Assembly (NCBI RefSeq): GCF_003989515.1
Contig: NZ_RBLU01000015.1
Location: forward strand, 1 to 48,505
Length of the DNA: 48,505 bases
Origin: Curtobacterium sp. HSID17257
GTDB lineage: Bacteria; Actinomycetota; Actinomycetes; Actinomycetales; Microbacteriaceae
Direction: 5' to 3'
The notes under the pieces are model-generated. The model did no database searches and was not told the DNA's origin. It saw only the letters and a list, made by a program, of their open reading frames with translations. Numbering within the stretch: the first letter of the stretch is position 1; every line of letters starts with the position of its first letter. The translations under genes and the position numbers were made by a program. Shown piece after piece: positions 16,143 to 26,069 of the stretch.

Positions 16143-17477
16143 TTACTTCGAGACCGAGCCCTGGATGGCGCTCTGGTACACGGGCTTGTTGTCGCCGTCG
16201 AACTTGTAGATGCCGATGTAGGCGCTCGACGGGTCGTTCTTGCTGTCGAACGGACCGATGCCGGACGGGCCGGTGTACTGGATGTCCTCACCCTTGTCGA
16301 GCAGGTCCTTGCAGGCCTTGAACGTCTCGCACTTGGTCCCGCCGTCCGCGCCGGACACCGCAGCCATGTTGGCCTGGATGGTGCCCGAGTCGGTGCCCTT
16401 GCCCTTCACCGCGGCCAGCGCGGCGAGGGTCGTGGCGTCGTACGACTCAGCGGCGTACGAGTAGTCGGCGAGCTCCTTGCCGGAGGACTGCTTGTAGAAG
16501 TCGGACAGGCGCTGCTTGAGCTCGTCCTTCGGGCTGGCACCCGGGATGGTGCCCTGCGCACCCTCGAGGGTGCCCGGGTCGAAGTCCTTCGAGTAGTCCG
16601 CGGTGTTGCCGTCGGACATGTAGATCTTCGCCATGTCGGCGTTCTGCGACTTGAGCTCCGGGATGATCGACTTCGTCTCGTCGAAGGCGAGCACCACGAT
16701 GGCGTCCGGCTTCGCCGCGAGGGCGGCCGTCACCTCGGACGAGAACGTCGTCTGTCCGGGCGGGAACTCCTGACCCTTGCCCTTGCCGCCGTAGACGACC
16801 TGGCCGCCCGAGTCCTCGATCGCCTTCTGCACGGTGTCGCGGAGACCCGTACCGTAGGTGTCGTTGAAGACCAGGAAGGCGACCTTGGCGTTGCCGTCAC
16901 CCGTGATGAGCTGGCCGAGGGCCGAGCCCTGCACCGAGTCCGGCGGAGCCGTGCGGTAGTAGTGCGACGAGTAGCCGGACAGGTCGGTCGCCGTGTTCGC
17001 CGGCGAGATCTGCACGATGCAGTTGCTCGTCAGCTGGTCGATGACGTTCAGCGTGACGCTGGACGACTCGGCGCCGATGACGACCGGCACCTTCGCGTTG
17101 ACGAGCTTCGTCGCGGCCGAGCTCGACACGGTCATGTCGTTGCTGTCGCCCGAGTCGGTGGCGGGGTCGATGCTGACGTCCTTGTCGAGCACGCCACCGG
17201 CCGAGTTGATGTCCTCGACCGCGAGGCCGACGCCGGACTCGGCGGGCGGGTTGAGGTACGACAGGGTGCCCGTCAGCGGGAGGATCGTGCCGATCTTCAG
17301 CGCATCGGTACCCGGGGTGTCGGGGGCCTTGCAGCTCGCCGCCGGGTCCTTCTTCGCGCCGCCGGCAGAGGCGGAGGAGGTGGATTCGGCGCTGCCGCTG
17401 GTGGAACACGCGGCGAGGAGGAGCGCTGCCGCTCCCGCCACTGCCAGTGCCGTGGTGGCACGGGTGGTTCTGGTCAT
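16143..17477 (-). CDS. livJ: Branched-chain amino-acid ABC transporter substrate-binding lipoprotein
   Basis: The 444-residue product begins with a basic stretch, a hydrophobic segment and the lipobox LAAC (Cys24), so it should be lipid-anchored outside the membrane. A Ser/Ala-rich linker follows. Next is a periplasmic-binding-protein type I domain: ALKIGTILPLTGTLSYLNPP, AVEDINSAGG, PVVIGAESSS, VAFLVFNDTYGTG, SYAAESYDATTLAALA. This is the Leu/Ile/Val-binding (Peripla_BP_6) family. AGAAAGGG supports the ATG at 17477. Its likely membrane and ATPase partners, livHMGF, lie 4.2 kb away on the other strand, so it is detached from its operon. A palindromic candidate operator lies 127 nt upstream. 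Confidence 0.88.
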   Translation of the reverse strand: MTRTTRATTALAVAGAAALLLAACSTSGSAESTSSASAGGAKKDPAASCKAPDTPGTDALKIGTILPLTGTLSYLNPPAESGVGLAVEDINSAGGVLDKDVSIDPATDSGDSNDMTVSSSAATKLVNAKVPVVIGAESSSVTLNVIDQLTSNCIVQISPANTATDLSGYSSHYYRTAPPDSVQGSALGQLITGDGNAKVAFLVFNDTYGTGLRDTVQKAIEDSGGQVVYGGKGKGQEFPPGQTTFSSEVTAALAAKPDAIVVLAFDETKSIIPELKSQNADMAKIYMSDGNTADYSKDFDPGTLEGAQGTIPGASPKDELKQRLSDFYKQSSGKELADYSYAAESYDATTLAALAAVKGKGTDSGTIQANMAAVSGADGGTKCETFKACKDLLDKGEDIQYTGPSGIGPFDSKNDPSSAYIGIYKFDGDNKPVYQSAIQGSVSK

Positions 17478-17554
17478 CCGTGGAGCCCTTTCTCTGCGCG
17501 GAGGCCCAACCGCATCGGGTCGAGCGCGGTCTCCTCCACGTGGGTTGCCGAGAA

Positions 17555-17560
17555 AACTAG
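17555..17560 (-). promoter_or_regulatory. Probable -10 of the livJ promoter
   Basis: TAGTTT on the minus strand lies in an unusually AT-rich patch. It would give a leader of about 70 nt. A weak GGACAC-like -35 lies about 18 nt upstream. Confidence 0.4.
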
Positions 17561-17603
17561 GGCCGAAGTGTTTCGCGTGTGTGTCCGAGATCATCACCTG
17601 GAC

Positions 17604-17629
17604 GTTTCGTTACACACCCGTGACGAAAC
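17604..17629. promoter_or_regulatory. Inverted-repeat operator candidate upstream of livJ (GlnR-like spacing)
   Basis: GTTTCGTTAC (17604-17613), six bases and GTGACGAAAC (17620-17629) form a 10-bp inverted repeat with one mismatch. Within it, GTTAC-n6-GTGAC and the minus-strand GTCAC-n6-GTAAC fit the AC-n9-AC spacing described for actinobacterial GlnR sites. It lies upstream of the predicted -35 of livJ, an activator position. The regulator's identity is inference only. Confidence 0.5.
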
Positions 17630-17724
17630 TGAGCAGGCGCACGGGAACCCCTGATGAGGAGTCCGTCCGGACGGTGCCCTGTGCAGGAGGCGCGGTTCCG
17701 GGAGGTCGCAGCGGCGGTCGCGCG

Positions 17725-17730
17725 TACGGT
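17725..17730 (+). promoter_or_regulatory. -10 element of the SDR gene (leaderless)
   Basis: TACGGT ends 7 nt before the ATG at 17738. Confidence 0.5.
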
Positions 17731-17737
17731 CCGGCCC

Positions 17738-18556
17738 ATGAGCGATGCAGCTTCCACGACCACCTTCCGTCCCGTGCGTGCGATCGTCACCGGTGCCGAG
17801 TCCGGCATCGGGAAGGCCACCGCGGTGGCGCTCGCCGCAGCCGGCATGGACGTCGGCATCACGTACCTGTCCGAGCCCGAGCGTGCCGAGGAGACCGCCG
17901 CCGAGATCCGGCAGGCCGGGCGACAGGCCTTCGTCGAGCAGATCGACGTGACGCAGCTCGACCGTGCGGGTGCCGTGATCGATCGGCTCGTGGCACAGCT
18001 CGGTGGCGTCGACGTCGTCGTGGCGGATGCCGGGACCGGTGACAACGCGCCGTTCCTCGACATCACGCTCGAGCAGTGGCGGCACACGGTCGCGACCGAC
18101 CTCGACGGGGCGTTCGTCACGATCCAGGCAGCTGCACGGCACATGGTGCGACAGGGCACCGGCGGGCGGATCATCGGCATCACGAGCGTCCACGAGCACC
18201 AGCCCCGCTACGGGTCGAGCGCGTACGACGCGGCGAAGCACGGCCTCGGCGGGCTCCTCAAGACCATCGCGATCGAGCTCGCCGAGCACGGCATCACCGC
18301 GAACGCCGTTGCACCGGGGGAGATCGCGACCCGGATGACGGGTGCCGAGGACGAGGACCCGCACACCATCGATCGTCCCGGTGTCCCCCTCGGACGGCCG
18401 GGGAACGCGTGGGAGATCGCTGCCGCAGTGGCGTTCCTGGCGTCACCGGCGTCGTCGTACATCACCGGGGTGTCCCTGCCCGTCGACGGCGGCATGCTGC
18501 AGATGGGCCCGCACGGCGGCAGCCACATCACGTCCGACGACTGGCGCAGCGCCTAG
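17738..18556 (+). CDS. Short-chain dehydrogenase/reductase, glucose 1-dehydrogenase-like
   Basis: The 272-residue product is a classical SDR with a Rossmann fold. The cofactor loop is TGAESGIG (residues 18-25). The usual NNAG is ADAG in DVVVADAGTGD. The catalytic set is Ser150 in TSVHEHQP, Tyr163 and Lys167 in YDAAK. The C-terminus AAAVAFLASPASSYITGVSLPVDGGM is the standard SDR end. VHEHQP after the catalytic serine resembles glucose 1-dehydrogenase-like members, but the substrate cannot be told from sequence. The ATG follows TACGGT by 7 nt; the open frame upstream has no support. It is divergent from livJ. Confidence 0.85.
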   Translation: MSDAASTTTFRPVRAIVTGAESGIGKATAVALAAAGMDVGITYLSEPERAEETAAEIRQAGRQAFVEQIDVTQLDRAGAVIDRLVAQLGGVDVVVADAGTGDNAPFLDITLEQWRHTVATDLDGAFVTIQAAARHMVRQGTGGRIIGITSVHEHQPRYGSSAYDAAKHGLGGLLKTIAIELAEHGITANAVAPGEIATRMTGAEDEDPHTIDRPGVPLGRPGNAWEIAAAVAFLASPASSYITGVSLPVDGGMLQMGPHGGSHITSDDWRSA

Positions 18557-18603
18557 AGCGGCGGGGCTGCCGTTCCCGTCGCGGGTCCGCACGCCGTCGT
18601 CGG

Positions 18604-18748
18604 GCCGAGACACCGGCGTCGGGTCGAGACGCCGTCTTCGGGCCGAGACGCCCGCGCATCCGACGGTGTGTCGGCAGTTCGGCGGCGTCTCGGGCGGACA
18701 CCGGCGGCTCGAGGAGCTCTGGTGCCCTCCAGACGCCGGCGTCTCGGC
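18604..18748. repeat. Nested GGCGTCTCGG / CCGAGACGCC inverted repeats
   Basis: GCCGAGACACCGGCGTC (18604-18620) pairs with GACGCCGGCGTCTCGGC (18732-18748) with one mismatch. Between them are further CGAGACGCC copies (about 18625 and 18643) and an inverted GGCGTCTCG (about 18683). The block fills the 215-bp gap between the convergent SDR and AbiEi/DUF559-like genes. A related palindrome lies beyond the other end of that gene at 19783-19818. Confidence 0.7.
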
Positions 18749-18771
18749 GATGTGATGGGCAAGGAGTTCGA

Positions 18772-19653
18772 TCACCGCGACCGCTCGGCCCAGCCGCGCC
18801 CGAGTGGGAGACCCGCGGCGAGCAGCACGGGCGCCAGGAGTGCCGGCTCGAGCGCCTCGCGCATGCCCCACCGCGCGAAGCCCCTGACCTCGGGCAGCCG
18901 TCGCAGCGCATCCTCGCGGCGCTTCTCGGCCCAGAGCGCCGCACGGTCGTCGTACTTGACCCGGCCGTCGAACTCGCCGACGATGCCCGCAGCTGGCCAC
19001 CAGAAGTCGACCCGGAAGCATCCGGCGTCGGTGGTGAACTCCTGCTGCAGCACCGGTGGGACGACCCCGAGCTCCCGCATCGTCACGCGGCTGAGCGATT
19101 CGCCTGCGGACTCCGCGGCGCCGTCCGCGACCTCGAGCGCCGTCCGGGCCACACGCGAGCCGCGTGCGCCCGCGCGGGCGGCGAGTGCGCGCTCGAGGTC
19201 CGGGAACGCCGCGGTGTCCTCGTGCAGGACGTGATCGAGCACGAGGACCGCGTGTGCCAGTGGTACGGCGTGCACGATGTCGACCACCGTCCGCAGGAGG
19301 GACGTCACCGCGACCCCGAGAGCGTCGGTGAGCTCGCCCTCCGACAGGTCGCCCGTGTGCCGCACGACACCTCGGCCGAGGTGCGTCTTCGTCAGCGCCG
19401 GGTCGATCACGTGCAGTCGCCAGTCCCAGCGCCCGAGTTCGGGGAGTCCCCACAGTGCTCCGGCGGACCGGTGCGAGACCACCGCTGGGCGGTGCAGCGC
19501 CGCGACGCGGGCACGCACCACGAGCCGCCGCCGCCCACGTTCGTCGAGAGCGTCCCACGCCGCTCGTTCGACCCCCACCCCGTGGAACAAGCGGACCGGA
19601 TCGAGGAGGCCCGCCGGACGACCGGCGAGGACGGGAGACGGCGTGACTGACAT
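18772..19653 (-). CDS. AbiEi-antitoxin-like / DUF559-like protein
   Basis: The 293-residue product resembles a family frequent in Microbacteriaceae. Its N-terminal half (RPAVVSHRSAGALWGLPEL, RTVVDIVHAVPLAHAVLVLDHVL) is like AbiEi-type antitoxins or regulators. Its C-terminal half is like the DUF559 very-short-patch-repair endonuclease fold. There, AESAGESLSRVTMRELGV, FRVDFWWPAAGIVGEFDGRVKY and a following Asp/Lys-rich segment could supply PD-(D/E)XK-type residues. Nuclease activity is not established. No partner toxin is adjacent, so it is unlikely to be a two-gene toxin-antitoxin system. The ATG at 19653 is where homology-like sequence begins; a weak GAGACT lies 7 nt upstream. CCGAGACGCC palindromes lie on both sides of the gene. 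Confidence 0.65.
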   Translation of the reverse strand: MSVTPSPVLAGRPAGLLDPVRLFHGVGVERAAWDALDERGRRRLVVRARVAALHRPAVVSHRSAGALWGLPELGRWDWRLHVIDPALTKTHLGRGVVRHTGDLSEGELTDALGVAVTSLLRTVVDIVHAVPLAHAVLVLDHVLHEDTAAFPDLERALAARAGARGSRVARTALEVADGAAESAGESLSRVTMRELGVVPPVLQQEFTTDAGCFRVDFWWPAAGIVGEFDGRVKYDDRAALWAEKRREDALRRLPEVRGFARWGMREALEPALLAPVLLAAGLPLGRGWAERSR

Positions 19654-19770
19654 GCGCGGCAGTCTCGCGTGACCACGTGGCTGAGGAGAGGCGACGGCCG
19701 CCAGTTGTGGAGAGACTCCCGGCCGACGTCGTCCGTGCAGGAGCTCGCGAAACGCCCCCGTCGACGTGAA

Positions 19771-19830
19771 ACGCCCCCGAACCGCCGAGACGCCGTCGGA
19801 ATCGACGGCGTCTCGGCGCAACGGGGGCGT
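19771..19830. terminator. guaB terminator, built from a CCGAGACGCC palindrome
   Basis: A perfect 16-bp stem (19783-19798 with 19803-19818, 4-nt loop) sits inside an outer 9-bp stem (ACGCCCCCG with CGGGGGCGT, 19771-19779 with 19822-19830). It lies 33 nt beyond the guaB stop on the minus strand. The arms belong to the same family as the block at 18604-18748. Confidence 0.75.
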
Positions 19831-19862
19831 CTCGCACACAAGCGAGGGGGAGGAGACCGGGG

Positions 19863-21683
<1,821 letters not shown>

Positions 21684-23123
21684 GTGGGTTCCATCACTCC
21701 GCCGGGGTCAGCGCTCATGCGCCGGCTCCGCCGTGGGGCACCAGACCGCCGCAAGCGTCTGGTCCTCGCCGCAGTACTCTTCCTCGCTTTCCTCGCCACC
21801 TTCGCGGTCGACTGGGCAGTGTCGCCCGCGGCCGACGCGGCGACGAGCAGTCCCGCCGCCAGCAGCCGCCCGAGCACCGGCAGCAGCGCGTCGACGTCCG
21901 ACGGCCCCTGCACCGTCAGTCCGACGAACGGCTGCATCCGGGGCACCATCCTCGACTCCGAGCGGAAGCCCGCGACCGGGGTCGACGTCGACGTCGCGGG
22001 ACCCGGCGGGTTCGCCCAGACCGCGACCACCGACGACTCCGGCCGCTGGTCCGTCTCGGTCACGACGGCGGGGCAGTACACCGTCAGCGTCGACCAGGGC
22101 TCGCTGCCGAAGGGGCAGTACCTGACCAACGCCGCCGACGCCGAGCGCAAGGTGAACGCGACGCTGAACGCCAACGTCGGGCAGATCTTCCAGCTGTCCG
22201 ACCAGCAGGGCGCCACCACCAGCGACGACACGAGCAGCGTCAGCGCCGCGCGAGCCTGGCAGCAGCTCGCATCGGGCATCCGACTCGGGCTCCTCATCGC
22301 CCTGGCCTCGGTCGGCCTCTCGCTCATCTACGGCACGACGGGCCTGTCGAGCTTCTCGCACGGTGAGCAGGTGACGCTCGGCGGTCTCCTCGCCTACGTC
22401 TTCGCGAACCAGCTCGGGTGGAACATCTGGGTCACCGGCATCGTCGTCACGCTGTTGTGCGCGGCCACCGGGTACCTGCAGGACGCCGCGATCTGGAGGC
22501 CGCTGCGCCGCCGCCGGATCAGCCTCACCCAGCTCATGATCGTGACGATCGGCCTGTCGATCGCCGCGCAGTACGCGTTCCAGTACTTCTTCGGTGCCTC
22601 GACCGTCCGCATCCAGCAGGGCAACCCCGAGACGGTGACCTTCGCCGGCCTCACGCTGACGGTGCAGTCCTACGTCGCGATGGGCATCGCGCTCGTCGTG
22701 CTCGTCGGTACCGGCCTGTTCCTCGCCAAGACCCGCTTCGGCCGTGCCACCCGCGCGGTGTCGGACAACCCGGCGCTCGCCGCGGCGTCCGGCATCGACG
22801 TCGACCGGGTCATCCGCTTCGTGTGGACGCTCGCCGCCGGCCTCGCGGGCCTGTCCGGCGTGATGCTCGGCCTGGTCCTCAACGGCGTGAACTGGCAGAC
22901 CGGCCTCCAGCTGCTGCTGCTCATGTTCGCGTCCGTCACGCTCGGCGGTCTCGGCACCGCGTACGGCGCCCTCGTCGGCTCGATGATCATCGGCATCGTC
23001 GTCGAGCTCACGAACCTCGTGCTGCCGGGCGACTTCAAGTACGCCACGGCCCTCGTGATCCTCATCCTCATCCTGCTGTTCCGGCCGCAGGGCATCTTCG
23101 GTCGCGCCGAGCGCATCGGCTAA
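21684..23123 (+). CDS. livH: Branched-chain amino-acid ABC permease LivH with an N-terminal extracytoplasmic domain
   Basis: The 479-residue product is much longer than ordinary LivH (~300). Residues ~25-45 form a first membrane helix. A Ser/Thr/Ala-rich linker (50-75) follows. Then residues ~76-140 (CTVSPTNGCIRGTILDS... TDDSGRWSVSVTTAGQYTVSV) look like a carboxypeptidase-regulatory or CNA-B-like beta domain with two cysteines (76 and 84) and should lie outside the cell. The LivH permease proper runs from about 195 to the end (GLLIALASVGLSLIYGTTGLSSFSHGE, ASVTLGGLGTAYGALVGSMIIG). The GTG at 21684 is supported by GAGAGG 7 nt upstream; an ATG at 21717 is the alternative. It is the first gene of livHMGF. 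Confidence 0.85.
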   Translation: MGSITPPGSALMRRLRRGAPDRRKRLVLAAVLFLAFLATFAVDWAVSPAADAATSSPAASSRPSTGSSASTSDGPCTVSPTNGCIRGTILDSERKPATGVDVDVAGPGGFAQTATTDDSGRWSVSVTTAGQYTVSVDQGSLPKGQYLTNAADAERKVNATLNANVGQIFQLSDQQGATTSDDTSSVSAARAWQQLASGIRLGLLIALASVGLSLIYGTTGLSSFSHGEQVTLGGLLAYVFANQLGWNIWVTGIVVTLLCAATGYLQDAAIWRPLRRRRISLTQLMIVTIGLSIAAQYAFQYFFGASTVRIQQGNPETVTFAGLTLTVQSYVAMGIALVVLVGTGLFLAKTRFGRATRAVSDNPALAAASGIDVDRVIRFVWTLAAGLAGLSGVMLGLVLNGVNWQTGLQLLLLMFASVTLGGLGTAYGALVGSMIIGIVVELTNLVLPGDFKYATALVILILILLFRPQGIFGRAERIG

Positions 23124-23135
23124 GGGAGCACCGAC

Positions 23136-24122
23136 ATGGACTACATCCTGAACCTGCTGTCGTCGCTGACGCAGGAGGCGCTCGCCCCCACCACGGCGGC
23201 GTTCGCCCTGGCCGCGATCGGCCTCAACGTGCACTTCGGCCTCACCGGTCTGATCAACATGGGCCAGGCGGCGTTCCTGCTGCTCGGTGCCTACGGCTTC
23301 GCGATCTCGATCACGAACGGGCTGCCCTTCGTCATGGCGGTGCTCGTCGCCCTGGCGGTCGCGATCGTCTTCGCGGTCATCCTCGGCATCCCGACCCTGC
23401 GGTTGCGTGGGGACTACCTGGCGATCGTGACGATCTCCGGTGCCGAGATCATCCGCATGGTCGGACGCTCCAGCCTGCTGACGGACACCACGGGAGGCTC
23501 GAACGGCATCGCCGGCTCGGCGTACCGCGACCCGTTCAACGCGCTCAGCCCGCTGCCCGACGGCACCACGAGCATCCTGTGGTTCACCTACTCGAACAAC
23601 GGGGTCAACGGCTGGTGGATCCGCATCGCGGCCTGGGGCCTCGTGGCGCTCTTCACCCTCGTGCTCTTCCTGCTCATGCGCAGCCCGTGGGGTCGCGTCG
23701 TGAAGGCGATCCGCGAGGACGAGGACGCCGTCCGCTCCCTCGGCAAGAACGTCTACTCGTACAAGATGCAGGCGCTCGTCTTCGGTGGTGCGCTCGGTGC
23801 GCTCGCCGGGGTCATCTACGTGCTGCCGAGCTCCGTGCAGCCCGACGCCATGGGCCGCTCGATGACGTTCTTCATCTGGACCGCGCTGATCCTCGGCGGC
23901 GCCGCGACGGTGTTCGGCCCGGTGCTCGGGGCGATCCTGTTCTTCGTCGTGCGGCTCTTCGTCCGCACCCTCGCCGGGGACTTCATCCCCGACTCGATCA
24001 TGAACGCACAGCAGGCGGAGCAGTTCTCCTACGTGCTCGTCGGCATCGCGCTCATGCTCCTCATCGTGTTCCGGCCACAGGGACTCCTGGGCAACAAGAA
24101 GGAGCTGTCGTTCAGTGTCTGA
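23136..24122 (+). CDS. livM: Branched-chain amino-acid ABC permease LivM
   Basis: The 328-residue product is the second membrane subunit of the importer, with about eight to nine helices. LivM landmarks are FALAAIGLNVHFGLTGLINMGQAAFLLLGAYGFA near the start, LRGDYLAIVTISGAEIIRM, and the coupling-helix region GRVVKAIREDEDAVRSLGKNVYSYKMQALVFGGALGALAG, which contacts the ATPases. It ends with VFRPQGLLGNKKE, the usual LivM tail. AAGGGAG lies 8 nt before the ATG. The gene follows livH by 12 nt and overlaps livG by 8 nt. Confidence 0.93.
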   Translation: MDYILNLLSSLTQEALAPTTAAFALAAIGLNVHFGLTGLINMGQAAFLLLGAYGFAISITNGLPFVMAVLVALAVAIVFAVILGIPTLRLRGDYLAIVTISGAEIIRMVGRSSLLTDTTGGSNGIAGSAYRDPFNALSPLPDGTTSILWFTYSNNGVNGWWIRIAAWGLVALFTLVLFLLMRSPWGRVVKAIREDEDAVRSLGKNVYSYKMQALVFGGALGALAGVIYVLPSSVQPDAMGRSMTFFIWTALILGGAATVFGPVLGAILFFVVRLFVRTLAGDFIPDSIMNAQQAEQFSYVLVGIALMLLIVFRPQGLLGNKKELSFSV

Positions 24123-25044
24123 GACCTACACCCACACGAAGTCCGACCCGATCCTGACCGTCGACGGCGTCACCCGGCACTTCGGCGGCATGACCGCGGT
24201 CGACGTCGACCACCTCGAGGTGCAGCGCGGCACCATCACCGCGCTCATCGGTCCGAACGGCGCCGGCAAGACGACGTTCTTCAACCTGCTCACCGGCTTC
24301 GACAAGCCGAGCCCCGGTGCGACGACCCGCTTCAACGGCGACACGCTGCAGAAGACGAGTGCGACGCACATCGCGAACAAGGGCATGGTCCGCACGTTCC
24401 AGCTCACGAAGGCCCTGAGCCGGCTCACCGTGATGCAGAACATGCTGCTCGGTGCCCGCGACCAGCCGGGCGAGAACTTCTTCGTCGGCCTGGTCCCGGC
24501 GCTCTGGCGGAAGCGCGAGCGCGAGATCACGGCGAAGGCCGAGGACCTGCTCGCCCGCTTCAAGCTCCTCGAGAAGCAGGACGACTACGCCGGGTCGCTG
24601 TCCGGCGGCCAGCGCAAGCTCCTCGAGATGGCCCGTGCGCTCATGTCCGACCCGGCGATGATCATGCTCGACGAGCCGATGGCCGGCGTGAACCCGGCGC
24701 TGACGCAGTCGCTGCTCGGGCACATCCAGTCCCTGCGCGACGACGGCATGACCGTGCTCTTCGTCGAGCACGACATGCACATGGTCCGGCACATCTCGGA
24801 CTGGGTCGTCGTGATGGCCGAGGGCAAGGTCGTCGCCGAGGGGCCGGCCGACACCGTGATGGACGACCGCGCCGTCATCGACGCGTACCTCGGTGCGCAC
24901 CACGACACCGACCTGGGCGACGACTCGCTCCTCACCGAGGAGACCTACGAGGAGCTGGCCGAAGAGGTGGCCGAAGAGGAAGCAGCGGACGACCGCCCGA
25001 AGGCGGACGACCGCAAGCAGGACGAGCAGGAGGCGACCCGATGA
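24115..25044 (+). CDS. livG: Branched-chain amino-acid ABC ATPase LivG
   Basis: The 309-residue ATPase has Walker A GPNGAGKTT (residues 46-54), the ABC signature LSGGQRKLLEMARAL, Walker B MIMLDEPMAG and the H-loop FVEHDMHMV. MAGVNPALT is typical of LivG. About 45 residues at the C-terminus form an acidic, Glu/Asp/Lys-rich tail (EELAEEVAEEEAADD) beyond the usual LivG end; its role is unknown. The GTG at 24115 overlaps livM by 8 nt and the end overlaps livF by 4 nt (ATGA), so translation is coupled. Confidence 0.93.
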   Translation: MSETYTHTKSDPILTVDGVTRHFGGMTAVDVDHLEVQRGTITALIGPNGAGKTTFFNLLTGFDKPSPGATTRFNGDTLQKTSATHIANKGMVRTFQLTKALSRLTVMQNMLLGARDQPGENFFVGLVPALWRKREREITAKAEDLLARFKLLEKQDDYAGSLSGGQRKLLEMARALMSDPAMIMLDEPMAGVNPALTQSLLGHIQSLRDDGMTVLFVEHDMHMVRHISDWVVVMAEGKVVAEGPADTVMDDRAVIDAYLGAHHDTDLGDDSLLTEETYEELAEEVAEEEAADDRPKADDRKQDEQEATR

Positions 25045-25835
25045 CCGACGCACCGAACGCAGCGGACGCGAGCCGCGCCTCCAGTCCGACCGCCACCGTC
25101 GAACCCGTCCTCACCGCGAAGAACCTGGTCGCCGGGTACCTGCCGGGCGTCAACATCCTCAACGGCTGCGACCTCGACTGCTACCCGGGCGAGCTGATCG
25201 GCATCATCGGCCCGAACGGCGCGGGCAAGTCGACGCTCCTCAAGGCGCTGTTCGGCCTGGTCTCCATCCGCGAGGGCTCGGTGTCCCTGCAGGGCGAGGA
25301 CATCACGAACCTCAAGGCGAACAAGCTCGTGCAGGCCGGCGTCGGCTTCGTGCCGCAGACGAACAACGTGTTCCCCTCGCTCTCGATCGAGGAGAACCTG
25401 CAGATGGGCCTGTACCTGCGTCCGAAGAAGTTCGCCGAGCGGCTCGAGGTCATCTACGACCTGTTCCCGGTCCTCGGCCAGCGGCGCACCCAGCGGGCGG
25501 GCTCCCTGTCCGGTGGTGAGCGGCAGTCGGTCGCGATGGCCCGGGCGCTGATGATGGACCCGAAGGTGCTGCTGCTCGACGAGCCCTCCGCGGGTCTGTC
25601 GCCGGTGCGCCAGGACGAGACCTTCATCCGCACGCGCCGGATCAACAAGGCCGGGGTGTCGATCATCATGGTCGAGCAGAACGCACGGCGTTGTCTGCAG
25701 ATCTGCGATCGTGGGTACGTGCTCGACCAGGGGAGGAACGCGTACTCGGGCACCGGGCGTGAGCTCGCCGACGATCCGAAGGTCATCGAGCTCTACCTGG
25801 GGACGCTCGCCAAGGACGTCGACTCCGCTCGCTGA
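25041..25835 (+). CDS. livF: Branched-chain amino-acid ABC ATPase LivF
   Basis: The 264-residue product is the second ATPase, with Walker A GPNGAGKST (57-65), Q-loop VPQTNNVFPSLSIEENLQMG, signature LSGGERQSVAMARAL, Walker B VLLLDEPSAGLSP and H-loop MVEQNARR. The first ~20 residues (PNAADASRASSPTATVEP) are a disordered extension; its codons include a variant half copy of the GGACGGGAGGC palindrome. AGGAGG precedes the ATG. It closes the livHMGF operon and two hairpins follow. Confidence 0.93.
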   Translation: MTDAPNAADASRASSPTATVEPVLTAKNLVAGYLPGVNILNGCDLDCYPGELIGIIGPNGAGKSTLLKALFGLVSIREGSVSLQGEDITNLKANKLVQAGVGFVPQTNNVFPSLSIEENLQMGLYLRPKKFAERLEVIYDLFPVLGQRRTQRAGSLSGGERQSVAMARALMMDPKVLLLDEPSAGLSPVRQDETFIRTRRINKAGVSIIMVEQNARRCLQICDRGYVLDQGRNAYSGTGRELADDPKVIELYLGTLAKDVDSAR

Positions 25836-25848
25836 GCGGGGTCGACCC

Positions 25849-25924
25849 GCGGGTACTGCTGTGGGGGTGGTACCCGCACCCCGACGGGGCCGCGCTGGCT
25901 GCTGATGCGCCGCGCGGCCCCGTC
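25849..25924 (+). terminator. liv operon terminator region, two hairpins
   Basis: GCGGGTAC (25849-25856) pairs with GTACCCGC (25870-25877). GACGGGGCCGCGC (25883-25895) pairs with GCGCGGCCCCGTC (25912-25924), a 13-bp stem. The rest of the 25836-26056 gap holds a short CCGAGG hexamer repeat and a half copy of the GGACGGGAGGC palindrome at about 25986-26001. Confidence 0.7.
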
Positions 25925-26056
25925 CTCGTGCCGACGCCGAGGCCGAGGCCGAGGCCGGCGTCTCGCGTCGCACGCGCATCCACATCCGGCCGGGAGGCAC
26001 GCCCCGCCCCCGCCCCGCCGCACCCGTCCCGACACCCCGGCTCCCCGCCCGTCGGC

Positions 26057-26062
26057 TACCGT
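26057..26062 (+). promoter_or_regulatory. -10 element of the 61-residue membrane-protein gene (leaderless)
   Basis: TACCGT ends 7 nt before the GTG at 26070. Confidence 0.45.
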
Positions 26063-26069
26063 GACGCAG

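Noticed and set aside
18772-19653. Two-gene toxin-antitoxin system
   Set aside because: The protein has an AbiEi-like half, but no AbiEii-type nucleotidyltransferase toxin gene is adjacent.
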